Position numbers and translations under genes: made by a program
In this document: positions 9,485-18,142 of the stretch, piece by piece
Numbering within the stretch: the stretch's first letter is position 1
How the letters are laid out: every line of letters begins with the position of its first letter
The notes under the pieces: model-generated
What the model was told of the DNA's origin: nothing
Databases searched by the model: none
The model's input: the letters and a program-made list of their open reading frames with translations, nothing else
From: CAVSJJ01 sp963728395
Lineage (GTDB): Bacteria; Actinomycetota; Actinomycetes; Actinomycetales; Dermatophilaceae
DNA: 64,000 nucleotides
Assembly (NCBI GenBank): GCA_963728395.1
Contig: CAVSJJ010000005.1
Location: 1 to 64,000 of the forward strand
Direction of reading: 5' to 3'

Positions 9485-9694
9485 ATGAGTGAGGAAGAGA
9501 TCCGCTTGTTCCCGAAGTGGTACACCGTCCCGGAGGTCGCCGTGCTGCTCGGCTACGGCGAGACGAAGGTCCGCATGCTCATCGCCCAGGGCGACCTGAA
9601 GTCGGTCAAGGACGGCCACGCCCGCCGGGTCCTGCCCCGCTGGGTCGACGAGTACATCGAGCGCCGCTGCGCAGAGTCCGACGCGATCGCATGA
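9485..9694 (+). CDS. xis: Excisionase-family helix-turn-helix protein
   Basis: A 69-residue MerR/excisionase-type DNA-binding protein. Residues WYTVPEVAVLLGYGETKVRMLIA form the helix-turn-helix of the HTH_17/excisionase family, followed by the basic wing KDGHARRVLPRWVDEYI. AGAGGAG lies upstream of the ATG. Its stop overlaps the integrase start (ATGA), so the pair is translationally coupled. Family knowledge: such small proteins direct the integrase toward excision by bending att DNA. It sits where xis normally sits in actinobacterial integrative elements. A purely regulatory role cannot be excluded. Confidence 0.85.
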   Translation: MSEEEIRLFPKWYTVPEVAVLLGYGETKVRMLIAQGDLKSVKDGHARRVLPRWVDEYIERRCAESDAIA

Positions 9695-10998
9695 GCGGGC
9701 GACGCCGGCTGAACGGGGAGGGGTCGTTCTACAGAGCCAAGAACGGCAGCTACCGGGCCTATGCGTGGGTCACCCTCCCCGACGGCCGGCGCCGCCGGAA
9801 GTACGTCTACGGCAAGACCCGCGAGGAGGTCCAGGCCAGGTGGACGGCCCTCCAGGAGAAGGCTCGACGCGGGCCCGTCGTCCCCAAGTCCCCAACCGTC
9901 CAGTCCTACATGACCACCTGGCTAGAGAACGTCGTCCGACCGGGGCTCGCCCCGTCGACGACCCAGGCCTACGAGATGTGCCTGCGCCTCTACATCGCCC
10001 CCCTCATCGGAACCCGCCGGCTCGACCGGCTCACGGTCAGCGACGTCCAGGGCTGGGTCAACAAGCTCCGCCGCACCTGCCAGTGCTGCTCCCAGGGCAA
10101 GGACGCCAGGCGCGCCCACCCCGAGTGCTGCGCGATCGGCAAGTGCTGCGGGCAGCTGCCCAGCGACTCGACGGTTCACCAGGCCTGGCGGGTCCTGCGG
10201 GCCGCGCTTAGCTCCGCCCAGCGCGACGAGCTCGTCTACCGCAACGTCGCCTCACTGGTCCGGATGCCGATGCCGCGGTCCCCGCGCGCCAAGATCTGGA
10301 CCGCCGCCGAGGCCGGTCGGTTCCTCCAGTCCGCCTCGACCGACCACGACCCGATGTATGCCGCCTACGTCCTCCTCCTCGTCCTCGGGCTGCGCCGCGG
10401 CGAGGTCCTCGGCATCGCCTGGGACGACGTCGACCTCGAGAAGGGGCAGGCTCGCATCGCCTGGCAACTGCAGCGGGTCGGCCACGAGCTGCGGCGCACC
10501 AGGACCAAGACCCGCTCCTCCGAGGCCGTCCTCCCACTGCCCGACGTCTGCCTCGACGCACTGCGCCGGCGCCGCGAGGAACAGCAAGCGGCGGCCAAGG
10601 CGGCCGGCGAGGTCTGGCACGACTCGGGCCTCGTCTTCACCTCATCGATCGGCACGCCGATGGACCCGCGCAACTTCCACCGCTTCTTCAAGGAGCGCGC
10701 CGCGGCCGCCGACGTCCCGGTGATCCCCGTCCACTCGACCCGGCGCACCTGCGCCTCCCTGCTCGTCGAGCTCGACGTCCACCCGCGGGTGACGATGCAG
10801 ATCCTCCGGCACAGCCAGATCGCGGTGACCATGGACATCTACGCCCAGGTCGCCCCCGCGAGCACCCGCGCGGCCCTGGCCAAGCTCGGGAAGGCCTTCG
10901 TGCCGGAGAGCCCCGCCGAGCACGACCCCGCGCTGCTGCAAACTACTGCTGCAAACGACGATCAGAGGCCCTTCCCAGAGCTGGAAATGGGCCTCTGA
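9691..10998 (+). CDS. int: Tyrosine site-specific integrase
   Basis: A 435-residue phage-type integrase that would recombine the element with the tRNA-Ala gene. I place the start at the ATG overlapping the excisionase stop; the open frame upstream is out of register with the family N-terminus. An arm-binding start (GEGSFYRAKNGSYRAYAWV) is followed by a SAM-like core-binding domain near residues 70-200 and the catalytic domain. The catalytic set is visible: R in LGLRRGEVLG, H and R in HSTRRTCAS, H in LRHSQI, and the nucleophile Y in MDIYAQV. A cysteine-rich insertion around residues 130-155 (CQCC, PECC, GKCCGQ) occurs in the core-binding domain. It appears intact, unlike the relaxase. Confidence 0.93.
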   Translation: MSGRRRLNGEGSFYRAKNGSYRAYAWVTLPDGRRRRKYVYGKTREEVQARWTALQEKARRGPVVPKSPTVQSYMTTWLENVVRPGLAPSTTQAYEMCLRLYIAPLIGTRRLDRLTVSDVQGWVNKLRRTCQCCSQGKDARRAHPECCAIGKCCGQLPSDSTVHQAWRVLRAALSSAQRDELVYRNVASLVRMPMPRSPRAKIWTAAEAGRFLQSASTDHDPMYAAYVLLLVLGLRRGEVLGIAWDDVDLEKGQARIAWQLQRVGHELRRTRTKTRSSEAVLPLPDVCLDALRRRREEQQAAAKAAGEVWHDSGLVFTSSIGTPMDPRNFHRFFKERAAAADVPVIPVHSTRRTCASLLVELDVHPRVTMQILRHSQIAVTMDIYAQVAPASTRAALAKLGKAFVPESPAEHDPALLQTTAANDDQRPFPELEMGL

Positions 10999-11005
10999 CC
11001 TGCGG

Positions 11006-11078
11006 TGGAGCCAGGGGGACTCGAACCCCCAACCCCCTGCTTGCAAAGCAGGTGCGCTACCAATTGCGCCATGGCCCC
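11006..11078 (-). tRNA. tRNA-Ala (anticodon TGC); probable integration site
   Basis: A 73-base cloverleaf with GGGGCCA/TGGCTCC acceptor arms, anticodon loop CTTTGCAAG giving TGC, and a T-arm with GGTTCGAGTC. No CCA is encoded. The 3' end faces the integrase, so this end should be the attachment core of the element on the left. Confidence 0.95.
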
Positions 11079-11170
11079 GCGACCCGTGGACCCAGTGGCC
11101 GGCGACCGACGCATGCGCCGACCGGGACCCACCGGGGACCCACGAACGAGTCGAAGGAAGGAGACCGGCC

Positions 11171-11290
11171 CTACTTCTGGGAGTCGGTCGCCTCGGCCCA
11201 GAGACGGCTCTCGGCCTGCTGGGCCTTGAGCTTGCGCTGGAGCAGTGCCGCGCCGGTCGCGGTCAGGACGAGTGCAACGATCTTCTTCAT
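11171..11290 (-). CDS. DLW-39 family small protein
   Basis: A 39-residue protein read from the sequence: it begins MKKIVALVLTATGAALLQRK and ends SRLWAEATDSQK. A short hydrophobic N-terminal helix precedes a charged tail with the LWAEATD motif. This matches the DLW-39 family, tiny proteins conserved in Actinomycetota beside the gyrA-tRNA cluster. Its location between tRNA-Ala and tRNA-Ile fits that context. The function is unknown; the helix suggests membrane association. Confidence 0.88.
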   Translation of the reverse strand: MKKIVALVLTATGAALLQRKLKAQQAESRLWAEATDSQK

Positions 11291-11320
11291 GGCCACCACC
11301 TTCGCGAGAGGGACCGGTGG

Positions 11321-11394
11321 TGGGCCTAACAGGACTTGAACCTGTGACCTCTTCCTTATCAGGGAAGCGCTCTAACCGTCTGAGCTATAGGCCC
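11321..11394 (-). tRNA. tRNA-Ile (anticodon GAT)
   Basis: A 74-base cloverleaf with GGGCCTA/TAGGCCC acceptor arms, anticodon loop CTGATAA giving GAT and T-arm GGTTCAAGTCC. It lies downstream of gyrA and DUF3566, a conserved actinobacterial arrangement. Confidence 0.96.
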
Positions 11395-11552
11395 GTCGCC
11401 GATCCGGCGGCGCCCCGGCAGCAGCCGGAGGCGCGAAGACCGAGGCTACCCGATCGGCATACCGCCCATCAAAACGGCCTAGGGACGTATGCCGCGCCGC
11501 CTCGCAGCACCCGGCGAGGCCGCCGCCCGCCGCGCGGCCGAGCACAGGGGAT

Positions 11553-12098
11553 TCAGTCGTCGGTGAGGGTGAGCCGCAGGCCGCCGACGAGGTTGGCCGA
11601 GACGTTGTAGATGAACGCGCCGAGCGTGGCGATGGCGGTCATGAGCACGATGTCGATGACGGCGAAGACGATGGACAACGACACGACCCGGCCGAAGCCG
11701 ACGTAGTCGAGCACGTCGAAGGGCTGGCCCTCGTTCGACATCAACTTGCCGACGACGCTGTTGACCTGGCCGAAGACGCCCATGCCGGACAGGATCATCC
11801 ACAGCACAGCCATCATCACGACGAAGGCGATCCCGAGCGCCACCGAGACGAGGAAGGACATCTTCAGCGCCGACCACGGGTCGACGCGGGAGACGGTCAG
11901 CCCGACCTTGCGCGGCGCCGGGCGGGTGCCCGCGGGGGCGTTGCTCGCCCCGGCCGTGGCGGACTGGCCGGCCGACGTCGTGCTCGGGCGCACCTCGGGG
12001 GCCCGAGGACCGGCGGCCGTGCGTGCCGCCGTGCTCACCGCGGAGACGGGCGCAGGAGCGCCACGCGTCGCGGTCCCTGCCTTCTTGGCCGCACTCAC
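11553..12098 (-). CDS. DUF3566 membrane protein
   Basis: A 181-residue protein with a GTG start that overlaps the gyrA stop (GTGA), so it is translated in the gyrBA transcript. About 65 Ala/Pro/Thr-rich N-terminal residues are followed by VSRVDPWSALKMSFLVSVALGI, a transmembrane helix, a loop and a second helix near the C-terminus, ending LVGGLRLTLTDD. This is the DUF3566 pattern, conserved directly after gyrA in Actinomycetota. Family knowledge gives no enzymatic role; septal or envelope association is sometimes suggested. Confidence 0.9.
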   Translation of the reverse strand: MSAAKKAGTATRGAPAPVSAVSTAARTAAGPRAPEVRPSTTSAGQSATAGASNAPAGTRPAPRKVGLTVSRVDPWSALKMSFLVSVALGIAFVVMMAVLWMILSGMGVFGQVNSVVGKLMSNEGQPFDVLDYVGFGRVVSLSIVFAVIDIVLMTAIATLGAFIYNVSANLVGGLRLTLTDD

Positions 12099-14659
12099 GG
12101 GGTGTCCTCCTGCGTCGGGCTCGACTGCTGTTCGACCGAATTTACGGCATCGGCCTGGGTGCTAGCACCCTCGGTCCCGTCTTCGTGATCCTCGTCCTCG
12201 CGCTCCACGTTCCGGGTCACGGCGACGATCGCATCGTTCTTACCCGGCTTGGCGAAGCTCACGCCCATCGTGTTCCGGCCGGTCAGGCGCACCTCGTCGA
12301 CCCGGGAGCGGACGATGTTGCCGCGCGAGAAGACGAGGAGGACCTCCTCGTCCTCGTCGACGGTGAGCGCCCCGACGAGGTCGCCGCCGCGCTCGGTCAA
12401 CTTGGCCACGGCGACGCCGTAGATGGCGCGGCCCTTGACGTTCCACTCCGAGGCCTTGGACCGCTTGGCGAGGCCGGACTCGAAGACGACGAAGACGTCC
12501 GGGTCCTCACCCTGCTCGATGACACTCATCGACAGCAGCGAGTCGCCGTCGCGGAACTTCATCCCGGTGACGCCCGACGTCGCCCGGCCCATCGGTCGCA
12601 GCGTCGCGTCGTCGGCGTGGAAGCGCACCGACTGACCCTTGCGCGAGACGAGCAGCAGGTCATCGGATGCGCTGGCCAGTCCTACCCCGACGAGCGTGTC
12701 GCCCGCACGCAGGTTGACCGCGATGAGACCGCCGGTGCGCGGGGAGTCGTACTCGCCGAGCCGGGTCTTCTTCACCAGCCCGTTCCGGGTGGCCAGGACG
12801 AGGTATGCCGCCTGGTCGTAGTCGCGCAGCGCGAGCACCTGGGCGATCTCCTCGCCGGGCTGGAAGGCCATGATGTTGGCGACGTGCTGTCCCTTGGCGT
12901 CCCGGCCGGCATCCGGCAGCTCGTACGCCTTGGCCCGGTAGACCCGGCCGAGGTTGGTGAAGAAGAGCAGCCAGTGGTGCGACGTCGTCGTGAAGAAGTG
13001 GCCCACGACGTCCTCGCCGCGCAGCTGGGCGCCCTTGACGCCCTTGCCGCCGCGCCGCTGCGAGCGGTAGAGGTCCACCCGGGTCCGCTTGGCGTAGCCG
13101 CCCCGGGTGATCGTCACGACGACGTCCTCCTCGGGGATGAGGTCCTCCATCGACATGTCGCCGTCGAACGGCATGATCGAGGTCCGCCGCTCGTCACCGA
13201 ACCGCTTGACGATCTCGGCCAGCTCGTCGGAGACGATGCTGCGCTGCCGCTCCGGCTTGGCGAGGATGTCCTGGTAGTCCTCGATCTTCGACTGCAGATC
13301 GTCGTGGTCGTCGGTGATCTTCTGCCGCTCGAGGGCGGCCAGCCGGCGCAGCTGGAGGTTGAGGATCGCGTTGGCCTGGATCTCGTCGATCTCGAGCAGG
13401 GCGATGAGGCCCGAACGTGCCTCGTCGACGGTCGGCGAGCGCCGGATGAGGGCGATGACCTCGTCGAGCTGGTCCAGCGCCTTGAGGTAGCCGCGCAGGA
13501 TGTGGATCTCTTCCTCGGCCTTGCGCAGGCGGTACTCGGTGCGCCGGCGGATGACGTTCATCTGGTGATCGACCCAGTGCCGGACGAACGCATCGATCGG
13601 CAGGGTGCGCGGCACACCGTCGACGAGGGCGAGCATGTTCGCCCCGAACGACGTCTGCAGCTGGGTGTGCTTGAACAGGTTGTTGAGGACGACCTTGGCG
13701 ACCGCGTCCCGCTTGAGGACGATGACGAGCCGCTGCCCGGTCCGGCCCGAGGTCTCGTCACGGATGTCCGCGATCCCGGCGAGCCGGCCGTCCTTGACCA
13801 GCTCGGCGATCTTCTGCGCGAGGCTGTCCGGGTTGACCTGGTAGGGCAGCTCGGTGACGACGAGGCACTGCCGGTTCTGGATCTCCTCGACCTCGACGAC
13901 GGCCCGCATGATGACCGAGCCCCGCCCGGTGCGGTAGGCCTCCTCGATGCCCTTGTGCCCCATGATGAGCGCGCCGGTCGGGAAGTCCGGGCCCTTGATG
14001 AGGCGCATGATCGCCTCGAGCGCCTCCTCGCGGCCGGCGTCCGGGTGATCGAGCATCCACTGGGCGGCGGCGGCGACCTCGCCGAGGTTGTGCGGCGGGA
14101 TCTGGGTCGCCATCCCGACGGCGATGCCAGAGGAGCCGTTGACGAGCAGGTTCGGGAAACGGCTCGGCAGCACCGACGGCTCGAGGGTCTTGCCGTCGTA
14201 GTTGGGGACGAAGTCGACCGTCTCCTGGTCGATGTCGCGCACCATCTCCATCGACAGCGGCGCCATCCGGCACTCCGTGTAGCGCGGCGCGGCGGCCGGG
14301 TCGTCACCCGGGCTGCCGAAGTTGCCCTGGCCCTGGACGAGCGGGTAGCGCATCGACCAGTCCTGGACGAGCCGGACGAGGGCGTCGTAGATCGCGGAGT
14401 CGCCGTGCGGGTGGTACTGCCCCATGACGTCGCCGACGACCCGGCTGCACTTGTTGAAGCCGCGATCCGGCCGGTAGCCGCCGTCGTACATCGCGTAGAG
14501 GACTCGCCGGTGCACCGGCTTGAGCCCGTCCCGGACGTCGGGCAGCGCCCGGCTGACGATGACGCTCATGGCGTACTCGATGTACGACCGCTGCATCTCC
14601 GCGTTGAGGTCGATCGGCTCGATCCGGTCGGTCTCGGTGATGGGAGGCTGCTCGCTCAT
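12095..14659 (-). CDS. gyrA: DNA gyrase subunit A
   Basis: An 854-residue breakage-reunion subunit of DNA gyrase, of typical length. The quinolone-resistance region HPHGDSAIYDALVR has Ser88 and Asp92, the susceptible-type residues, and the catalytic tyrosine is Tyr127 in APRYTECRM. The GyrA box QRRGGKG, which wraps DNA for negative supercoiling, is at about residue 530, before the six-bladed C-terminal domain. It lies 126 bases downstream of gyrB and probably shares its transcript. It acts with GyrB as an A2B2 complex on chromosomal DNA. The acidic tail is short. Confidence 0.99.
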   Translation of the reverse strand: MSEQPPITETDRIEPIDLNAEMQRSYIEYAMSVIVSRALPDVRDGLKPVHRRVLYAMYDGGYRPDRGFNKCSRVVGDVMGQYHPHGDSAIYDALVRLVQDWSMRYPLVQGQGNFGSPGDDPAAAPRYTECRMAPLSMEMVRDIDQETVDFVPNYDGKTLEPSVLPSRFPNLLVNGSSGIAVGMATQIPPHNLGEVAAAAQWMLDHPDAGREEALEAIMRLIKGPDFPTGALIMGHKGIEEAYRTGRGSVIMRAVVEVEEIQNRQCLVVTELPYQVNPDSLAQKIAELVKDGRLAGIADIRDETSGRTGQRLVIVLKRDAVAKVVLNNLFKHTQLQTSFGANMLALVDGVPRTLPIDAFVRHWVDHQMNVIRRRTEYRLRKAEEEIHILRGYLKALDQLDEVIALIRRSPTVDEARSGLIALLEIDEIQANAILNLQLRRLAALERQKITDDHDDLQSKIEDYQDILAKPERQRSIVSDELAEIVKRFGDERRTSIMPFDGDMSMEDLIPEEDVVVTITRGGYAKRTRVDLYRSQRRGGKGVKGAQLRGEDVVGHFFTTTSHHWLLFFTNLGRVYRAKAYELPDAGRDAKGQHVANIMAFQPGEEIAQVLALRDYDQAAYLVLATRNGLVKKTRLGEYDSPRTGGLIAVNLRAGDTLVGVGLASASDDLLLVSRKGQSVRFHADDATLRPMGRATSGVTGMKFRDGDSLLSMSVIEQGEDPDVFVVFESGLAKRSKASEWNVKGRAIYGVAVAKLTERGGDLVGALTVDEDEEVLLVFSRGNIVRSRVDEVRLTGRNTMGVSFAKPGKNDAIVAVTRNVEREDEDHEDGTEGASTQADAVNSVEQQSSPTQEDTP

Positions 14660-14785
14660 GCTCTGCCCTGTCTCGTCGTCGTTCTCGGTCGGTCAGTTCG
14701 TGGATGCCGCGGGCTGGGCCCGGCCCGGTCGAGGCCGGTCAGGCGCCGGGCGGAGTGCCGAGCCCGAGGCGATGCGGCATACGCA

Positions 14786-16909
14786 TCAGATGTCGAGGAA
14801 GCGGACGTCTCGGGCGTTGCGCTGGATGAAGGAGCGGCGCGACTCCACGTCCTCGCCCATGAGCACCGAGAAGATCTCGTCCGCCGCCGCGGCGTCATCG
14901 AGGGTGACCTGGAGCAGGATCCGGTGCTCCGGGTCCATCGTCGTCTCCCAGAGCTCCTGGTAGTCCATCTCGCCGAGACCCTTGTAGCGCTGGATCGCGT
15001 TCTCCTTCGGCAGCCGGCGGCCGTTCGCCCGGCCCTCGGCGACGAGAGCGTCCCGCTCGCGGTCGGTGAAGGCGAACTCGTGGGAGGCGTTGCTCCACTT
15101 GAGCCGGTAGAGCGGCGGCTGGGCCAGATAAACGTAGCCGGCCTCGATGAGCGGTTTCATGAAGCGGAACAGCAGCGTCAGCAGCAGGGTGCGGATGTGC
15201 ATGCCGTCGACGTCGGCGTCGGCCATGAGGACGATCTTGTGATACCGCGCCTTCTCGATGTCGAAGTCCTCGCCGATCCCGGTGCCGAACGCGGTGATGA
15301 GCGCCTGGACCTCGTTGTTGGCGAGCGCCTTGTCGAGGCGGGCCCGCTCGACGTTGAGGATCTTGCCGCGGATCGGGAGGATCGCCTGGGTGAACGGGTT
15401 GCGCCCGCGCACGGCGGACCCGCCCGCGGAGTCACCCTCGACGATGAAGACCTCGGACTCGGCGGGGTCGCGGGACTGGCAGTCCTTGAGCTTGCCGGGC
15501 AGCCCGCCGGACTCCAGGACCCGCTTGCGGGTCGCCTCGCGGGCCTTGCGGGCCGCGAGCCGGGCGGTGGCCGCCTGGATCGCCTTGCGGACGATGTCCT
15601 TGCCCTCGTTCGGGTGCCGCTCGAGCCAGTCGCCGAACTCGTCGGTCATCGCCCGCTGGACGAAGCCCTTGACCTCGGAGTTGCCGAGCTTGGTCTTGGT
15701 CTGCCCCTCGAACTGCGGCTCGCCCAGCTTGACCGAGATGACGGCGGTGAGGCCCTCGCGGGCGTCCTCACCGGTGAGGTTCTCGTCCCTGTCCTTGAGG
15801 AGGTTGTTCTTGCGGGCGAAGTCGTTGATGAGCTTGGTCAGCGCCGCCCGGAAGCCCTCCTCGTGGGTGCCGCCCTCGTGGGTGTTGACGGTGTTGGCGT
15901 AGGAATGCACCGACTCGCTGTAGGCGGTCGTCCACTGCAGCGCCAGCTCGAGCGAGAGCGCGCGGGCCTCGTCCTCGACCTCGATCGAGATGACCTCGGG
16001 GTGGACAGGATCCGAGCGCTTGGAGCCGACGAGGTGGTGGACGTAGTCGACGAGCCCGCCGTCGTAGCGGTAGGTGACCTTCTTCGCCGTCGTCGTCCGC
16101 GCCTCTCCCGTCGCCCCGACGTCCTCGGTGTCCTCGACCTCGGAGATGTCGGACTCGAGGTCGTCGAGGTCGATGTCCTGACCGTCGGCGTCCGACGGCG
16201 CCGGCACCCGCTCGTCGATGAGGTTGATCGTCAGGCCCTTGTTGAGGAAGGCCGTCTGCTGGAAGCGGGAGCGGATCGTCTCGTAGTCGTAGTGGACGCT
16301 CTCGAAGATCTCGTCGTTGGCCCAGAAGGTCACCGTCGTGCCGGTGGCCTCGGTCTCCTCCATCCGGGTGAGCGGGCCGGTCGGGACCCCGTGGTCGAAC
16401 GTCATCCGGAAGGCGTGACCCTTCTGGCGGACGCACACGTCGAGCCGGCTGGAGAGGGCGTTGACGACCGAGGAACCGACGCCGTGCAGGCCACCGGAGA
16501 CCTTGTAGCCCCCGCCGCCGAACTTGCCGCCGGCGTGCAGCTGGGTGAGGACCAGCTCGACCGCGGTGACCCCCTCGGTCGGGTGGATGTCGGTCGGGAT
16601 GCCGCGGCCGTCGTCCTTGACCCGGACACCGCCGTTCTCCAGCAGGGTGACGTCGATCGTGTCGGCGAAGCCGGCCAGAGCCTCGTCCACGGCGTTGTCG
16701 ACGATCTCCCAGACCAGGTGGTGCAGGCCCCGCTCCCCGGTCGACCCGATGTACATGCCCGGGCGCTTGCGGACCGCCTCGAGACCCTCGAGGACGGTGA
16801 TCGCGGAGGCGTCGTAGTCGGGGAGTGCGGGAGCGGCCTCGAGGACCTCGGGAGGGATCGAGGCGGCGGGGTCGATCCGTGGGTCGGTCTCGTGCGGCTG
16901 GTCGGCCAC
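14786..16909 (-). CDS. gyrB: DNA gyrase subunit B
   Basis: A 707-residue ATPase subunit of gyrase. I place the start at a GTG (MADQPHETDPR) with GAAGGAG 5 bases upstream; the frame runs on to 16993 but without a credible start. GHKL ATPase motifs appear as EIVDNAVDEAL, DDGRGIPTD and GGLHGVGSSVVNALS; the Toprim domain has EGDSAGG and DADVDG. An acidic linker (about residues 265-295, rich in Asp and Glu) is inserted in the transducer region. The C-terminal QRYKGLGEMD motif is intact. In most relatives this gene follows dciA directly; here 27 kb of other genes lie between. Confidence 0.99.
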   Translation of the reverse strand: MADQPHETDPRIDPAASIPPEVLEAAPALPDYDASAITVLEGLEAVRKRPGMYIGSTGERGLHHLVWEIVDNAVDEALAGFADTIDVTLLENGGVRVKDDGRGIPTDIHPTEGVTAVELVLTQLHAGGKFGGGGYKVSGGLHGVGSSVVNALSSRLDVCVRQKGHAFRMTFDHGVPTGPLTRMEETEATGTTVTFWANDEIFESVHYDYETIRSRFQQTAFLNKGLTINLIDERVPAPSDADGQDIDLDDLESDISEVEDTEDVGATGEARTTTAKKVTYRYDGGLVDYVHHLVGSKRSDPVHPEVISIEVEDEARALSLELALQWTTAYSESVHSYANTVNTHEGGTHEEGFRAALTKLINDFARKNNLLKDRDENLTGEDAREGLTAVISVKLGEPQFEGQTKTKLGNSEVKGFVQRAMTDEFGDWLERHPNEGKDIVRKAIQAATARLAARKAREATRKRVLESGGLPGKLKDCQSRDPAESEVFIVEGDSAGGSAVRGRNPFTQAILPIRGKILNVERARLDKALANNEVQALITAFGTGIGEDFDIEKARYHKIVLMADADVDGMHIRTLLLTLLFRFMKPLIEAGYVYLAQPPLYRLKWSNASHEFAFTDRERDALVAEGRANGRRLPKENAIQRYKGLGEMDYQELWETTMDPEHRILLQVTLDDAAAADEIFSVLMGEDVESRRSFIQRNARDVRFLDI

Positions 16910-17040
16910 GGTGCTCCTTCGTCGGTGAGGCTCCGGGGGCGGGCGGCGGCACACCGGGGGGTATGCCGCGGTGCCGGGCCGCGGGGCGCTCATGGCACGC
17001 GCCCAGAAGCATCAACGCTCTGGGCGCGGGGTTCCGTTCC

Positions 17041-17069
17041 ATTCTAGCGGTGGGCCGGGGCGGAGCACC
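17041..17069 (-). promoter_or_regulatory. Candidate gyrB promoter
   Basis: On the minus strand TAGAAT (17041-17046) makes a good -10, about 130 bases upstream of the gyrB start. The -35 position (GGTGCT) is weak. The rest of the 280-base gap up to 17188 shows nothing further. Confidence 0.45.
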
Positions 17070-17188
17070 GCTCTGGAGGCCCGTGCGGCCCGATTCCTGG
17101 CGAAATACCCCTCATTCACGACTCCCTCCCCGCGACCGGCCCCCCGAGCGGCCCTGACCGCGCCTCCTGGATGCCGTCCGGCCCGGAG

Positions 17189-18088
17189 TCAGCCGCCGCG
17201 GAGCTTGTCGCGCAGCGCGTGCAGCCGGCGCACCTCGCGCTCGCTCAGCGAGGCCATCCCGGCCTCGTTGATCTTGTCCAGGAGCGCGTCGAACTCGGCC
17301 TGGTCCTTGTCGGCGGCTGTCGTCCACGGGCCGGCGACGACGCTGCCGGAGTCCGACGAGCGCCGCTTCGGCCGCTTCGTCGGCCTGGGCGGCTTCTGCC
17401 GTTTCGGCCCGCGCCGGGGTCCACGCAGGATCGGGAGCCACTCGACCTCGGCGAGCAGGCCGATCGAGCGCGCGAGGAGGGCGGCGATGAGCAGGCCCGC
17501 GATGAAGACCAGCAGGCCGATGACGTCGCCGACGGAGACGAAGGAGAGGAACTGGATGCCGACGTAGACCAGGCCGAGGATCCAGCCGGGGATGTTGAAG
17601 AAGAAGCGGACGCGGGGGTGTTCGGCGATGAACGTCAGCAGGACGAGCAGCCCGAGCTGGTTGAGCCCGAAGAGCTGGTAGGTCAGCCCGAGCGGGCTGG
17701 CGCCGTAGAGGAGGACCTGGAAGAGCAGGCCGACGAGCCCGACGAGGACGGTCAGGGCGACGAGGAAGAACCCGAACCGGAACCGGCCGACGGTCCGCTC
17801 CAGCTGCATGCCGAAGTACCAGAGGATGGCGATCGAGATGGCCGTCCAGATGGTCGGCGGGTTCGGGATCGGCCAGGTCGCGAGCCGCCAGATCTGACCG
17901 TGCGTCACGGCATACGAGTCGAGGGCCAGGCCGCCGAAGAGGCCGGGGGCGATCGAGTAGCCGATGAGGCCGACGACGGCGAGGACGCCGGCGAGCGCGG
18001 CGGAGCCGATGTCGAGGGTCCCGATCCGGAACCACGGGTCATGCCGGTCCGGCCCGCCGAGGGGTTGGATGCTGAAACGTCCTGCCAC
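17189..18088 (-). CDS. Rhomboid-like membrane protein, probably without protease activity
   Basis: A 299-residue polytopic membrane protein. The GTG start has TACGGT 7 bases upstream, a leaderless-type promoter. About six hydrophobic segments follow; WRLATWPIPNPP and LWYFGMQLERTVGRFRF match the rhomboid TM1-TM2 loop pattern. In the helix where the catalytic GxSG should be, the sequence reads LTYQLFGLNQLGLLVLL, and the last helix (VGDVIGLLVFIAGLL) lacks the catalytic histidine. The C-terminal tail is basic and ends in DKINEAGMASLSEREVRRLHALRDKL, a motif seen after actinobacterial rhomboids. It probably works as a non-catalytic rhomboid; this rests on motif inspection. Confidence 0.75.
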   Translation of the reverse strand: MAGRFSIQPLGGPDRHDPWFRIGTLDIGSAALAGVLAVVGLIGYSIAPGLFGGLALDSYAVTHGQIWRLATWPIPNPPTIWTAISIAILWYFGMQLERTVGRFRFGFFLVALTVLVGLVGLLFQVLLYGASPLGLTYQLFGLNQLGLLVLLTFIAEHPRVRFFFNIPGWILGLVYVGIQFLSFVSVGDVIGLLVFIAGLLIAALLARSIGLLAEVEWLPILRGPRRGPKRQKPPRPTKRPKRRSSDSGSVVAGPWTTAADKDQAEFDALLDKINEAGMASLSEREVRRLHALRDKLRGG

Positions 18089-18142
18089 GAACAAAACCGT
18101 ACGGCACCGGCCCCCGCGCCGGTGGAGGCATCGACCAGGTGG

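Larger units (their letters stand above)
1..11005. mobile_element. Integrated element at tRNA-Ala (right end only)
   Basis: The segment left of the tRNA-Ala gene ends with an excisionase and a tyrosine integrase whose stop codon lies 7 bases from the tRNA 3' end. This is the classic arrangement of an integrative element inserted into a tRNA 3' end. It also carries a decayed MobF-type relaxase and a block of defence-like accessory genes. No second copy of the tRNA 3' end is visible in the window, so the left boundary lies outside. The heptamer GGCATAC/GTATGCC, common in the rest of the window, is not seen in the first 6.4 kb, which supports foreign origin. Whether it was an ICE, an IME or a plasmid-derived island cannot be decided from this part. 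Confidence 0.65.

Noticed and set aside
16923..16993. Longer GyrB N-terminus starting upstream of 16909
   Set aside because: The extra residues are Pro/Arg-rich and the GTG at 16909 has a strong ribosome-binding site.
12023..17047. A 1,674-codon open frame opposite gyrA and gyrB
   Set aside because: It is the antisense shadow of two certain genes; high G+C leaves few stops. No start signal or domain.
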